A program made the position numbers and the translations under genes. From contig JAEXDU010000125.1 in assembly GCA_023401495.1 (NCBI GenBank), forward strand, positions 1 to 12,809: DNA of 12,809 nucleotides, written 5' to 3'. This DNA is from Bacillota bacterium (GTDB lineage: Bacteria > Bacillota > Clostridia > Oscillospirales > Acutalibacteraceae). Each line of letters begins with the position of its first letter. Within the stretch, counting starts at the first letter, position 1. Below the pieces are notes generated by a model. It worked only from the letters and a program-made list of their open reading frames with translations. It ran no database searches and was not told the DNA's origin. This document shows positions 12,646 through 12,809 of this stretch, piece by piece.

Positions 12646-12809
12646 ATGTATTCGCAGACGAAATATCTCATCGCGGGGGACTCGGCGCTGGTCGTTGAGT
12701 TCGGCAACGAAATCTCCCCGCAGATCAATGAACGGGTTCGCGGGATGTATCTGGCGATTGAAAAGGCCGCGCTTCCGGGGATCGTGTCTTTGACCCCTAC
12801 TTACCGCTC
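12646..12809 (+). CDS. pxpB: 5-oxoprolinase subunit PxpB (KipI family), 5' part
   Basis: The gene starts at ATG 12646, 6 bp after AGGAGGA, and runs off the window after 54 codons. The visible residues include GDSALVVEFGNEISPQINER at 11-30 and LPGIVSLTPTYRS at the edge. The acidic ALVVEFG strand and the PTYRS motif are typical of the KipI/PxpB N-terminal domain. With PxpC, expected just downstream, it forms the part that phosphorylates 5-oxoproline before hydrolysis. Its place after pxpA and the transporter supports the call. Confidence 0.88.
   Translation, partial: MYSQTKYLIAGDSALVVEFGNEISPQINERVRGMYLAIEKAALPGIVSLTPTYR

Overview
The window looks like a chromosomal segment of a Gram-positive anaerobe of the Clostridia, perhaps an Oscillospirales-type gut lineage. 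This is inferred from strong AGGAGG-type ribosome binding sites, use of GTG and TTG starts, rho-independent terminators, roughly half GC in coding regions and AT-rich intergenic DNA. I see no phage, insertion sequence, CRISPR array, tRNA or rRNA.

Left part (1-4217). On the minus strand lie a probable amidohydrolase, cut by the window edge, and a uroporphyrinogen-decarboxylase-fold protein. The latter has an HxC...C metal site like that of MtaA/MtbA methyltransferases. They are divergent from a LysR regulator (1375-2313, +). A second LysR regulator of the same style (3294-4217, -) converges on the first. The roughly 980 bp between the two regulators holds no credible gene, but it does hold two related hairpins with compensatory stem changes and an identical loop core.

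Middle part (4218-5577). The second LysR gene is divergent from a two-gene unit: a 60-residue coiled-coil miniprotein and an AEC-family permease. The shared promoter region is full of ACAGT/ACTGT half-sites.

Right part (5578-12809). A sodium:solute symporter, a membrane sensor histidine kinase and an NtrC-family sigma-54 activator form one tight operon; the symporter and kinase genes overlap by 23 nt. About 410 bp of regulatory DNA follows, with hairpins, a terminator, repeated GCGAA-containing half-sites and a consensus sigma-54 promoter (TTGGCACG-N4-TTGCT at 10557-10573). That promoter fires into a 5-oxoproline utilisation operon: pxpA, a YcsG-like Nramp-fold transporter lacking the metal-binding DPGN motif, and the start of pxpB.

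The simplest reading of the right half is one regulatory circuit. A symporter/kinase pair senses an extracellular compound, perhaps 5-oxoproline or a related nitrogen source, and the sigma-54 activator switches on uptake and hydrolysis of 5-oxoproline. The genes and the promoter are seen directly; the link between them is inference.
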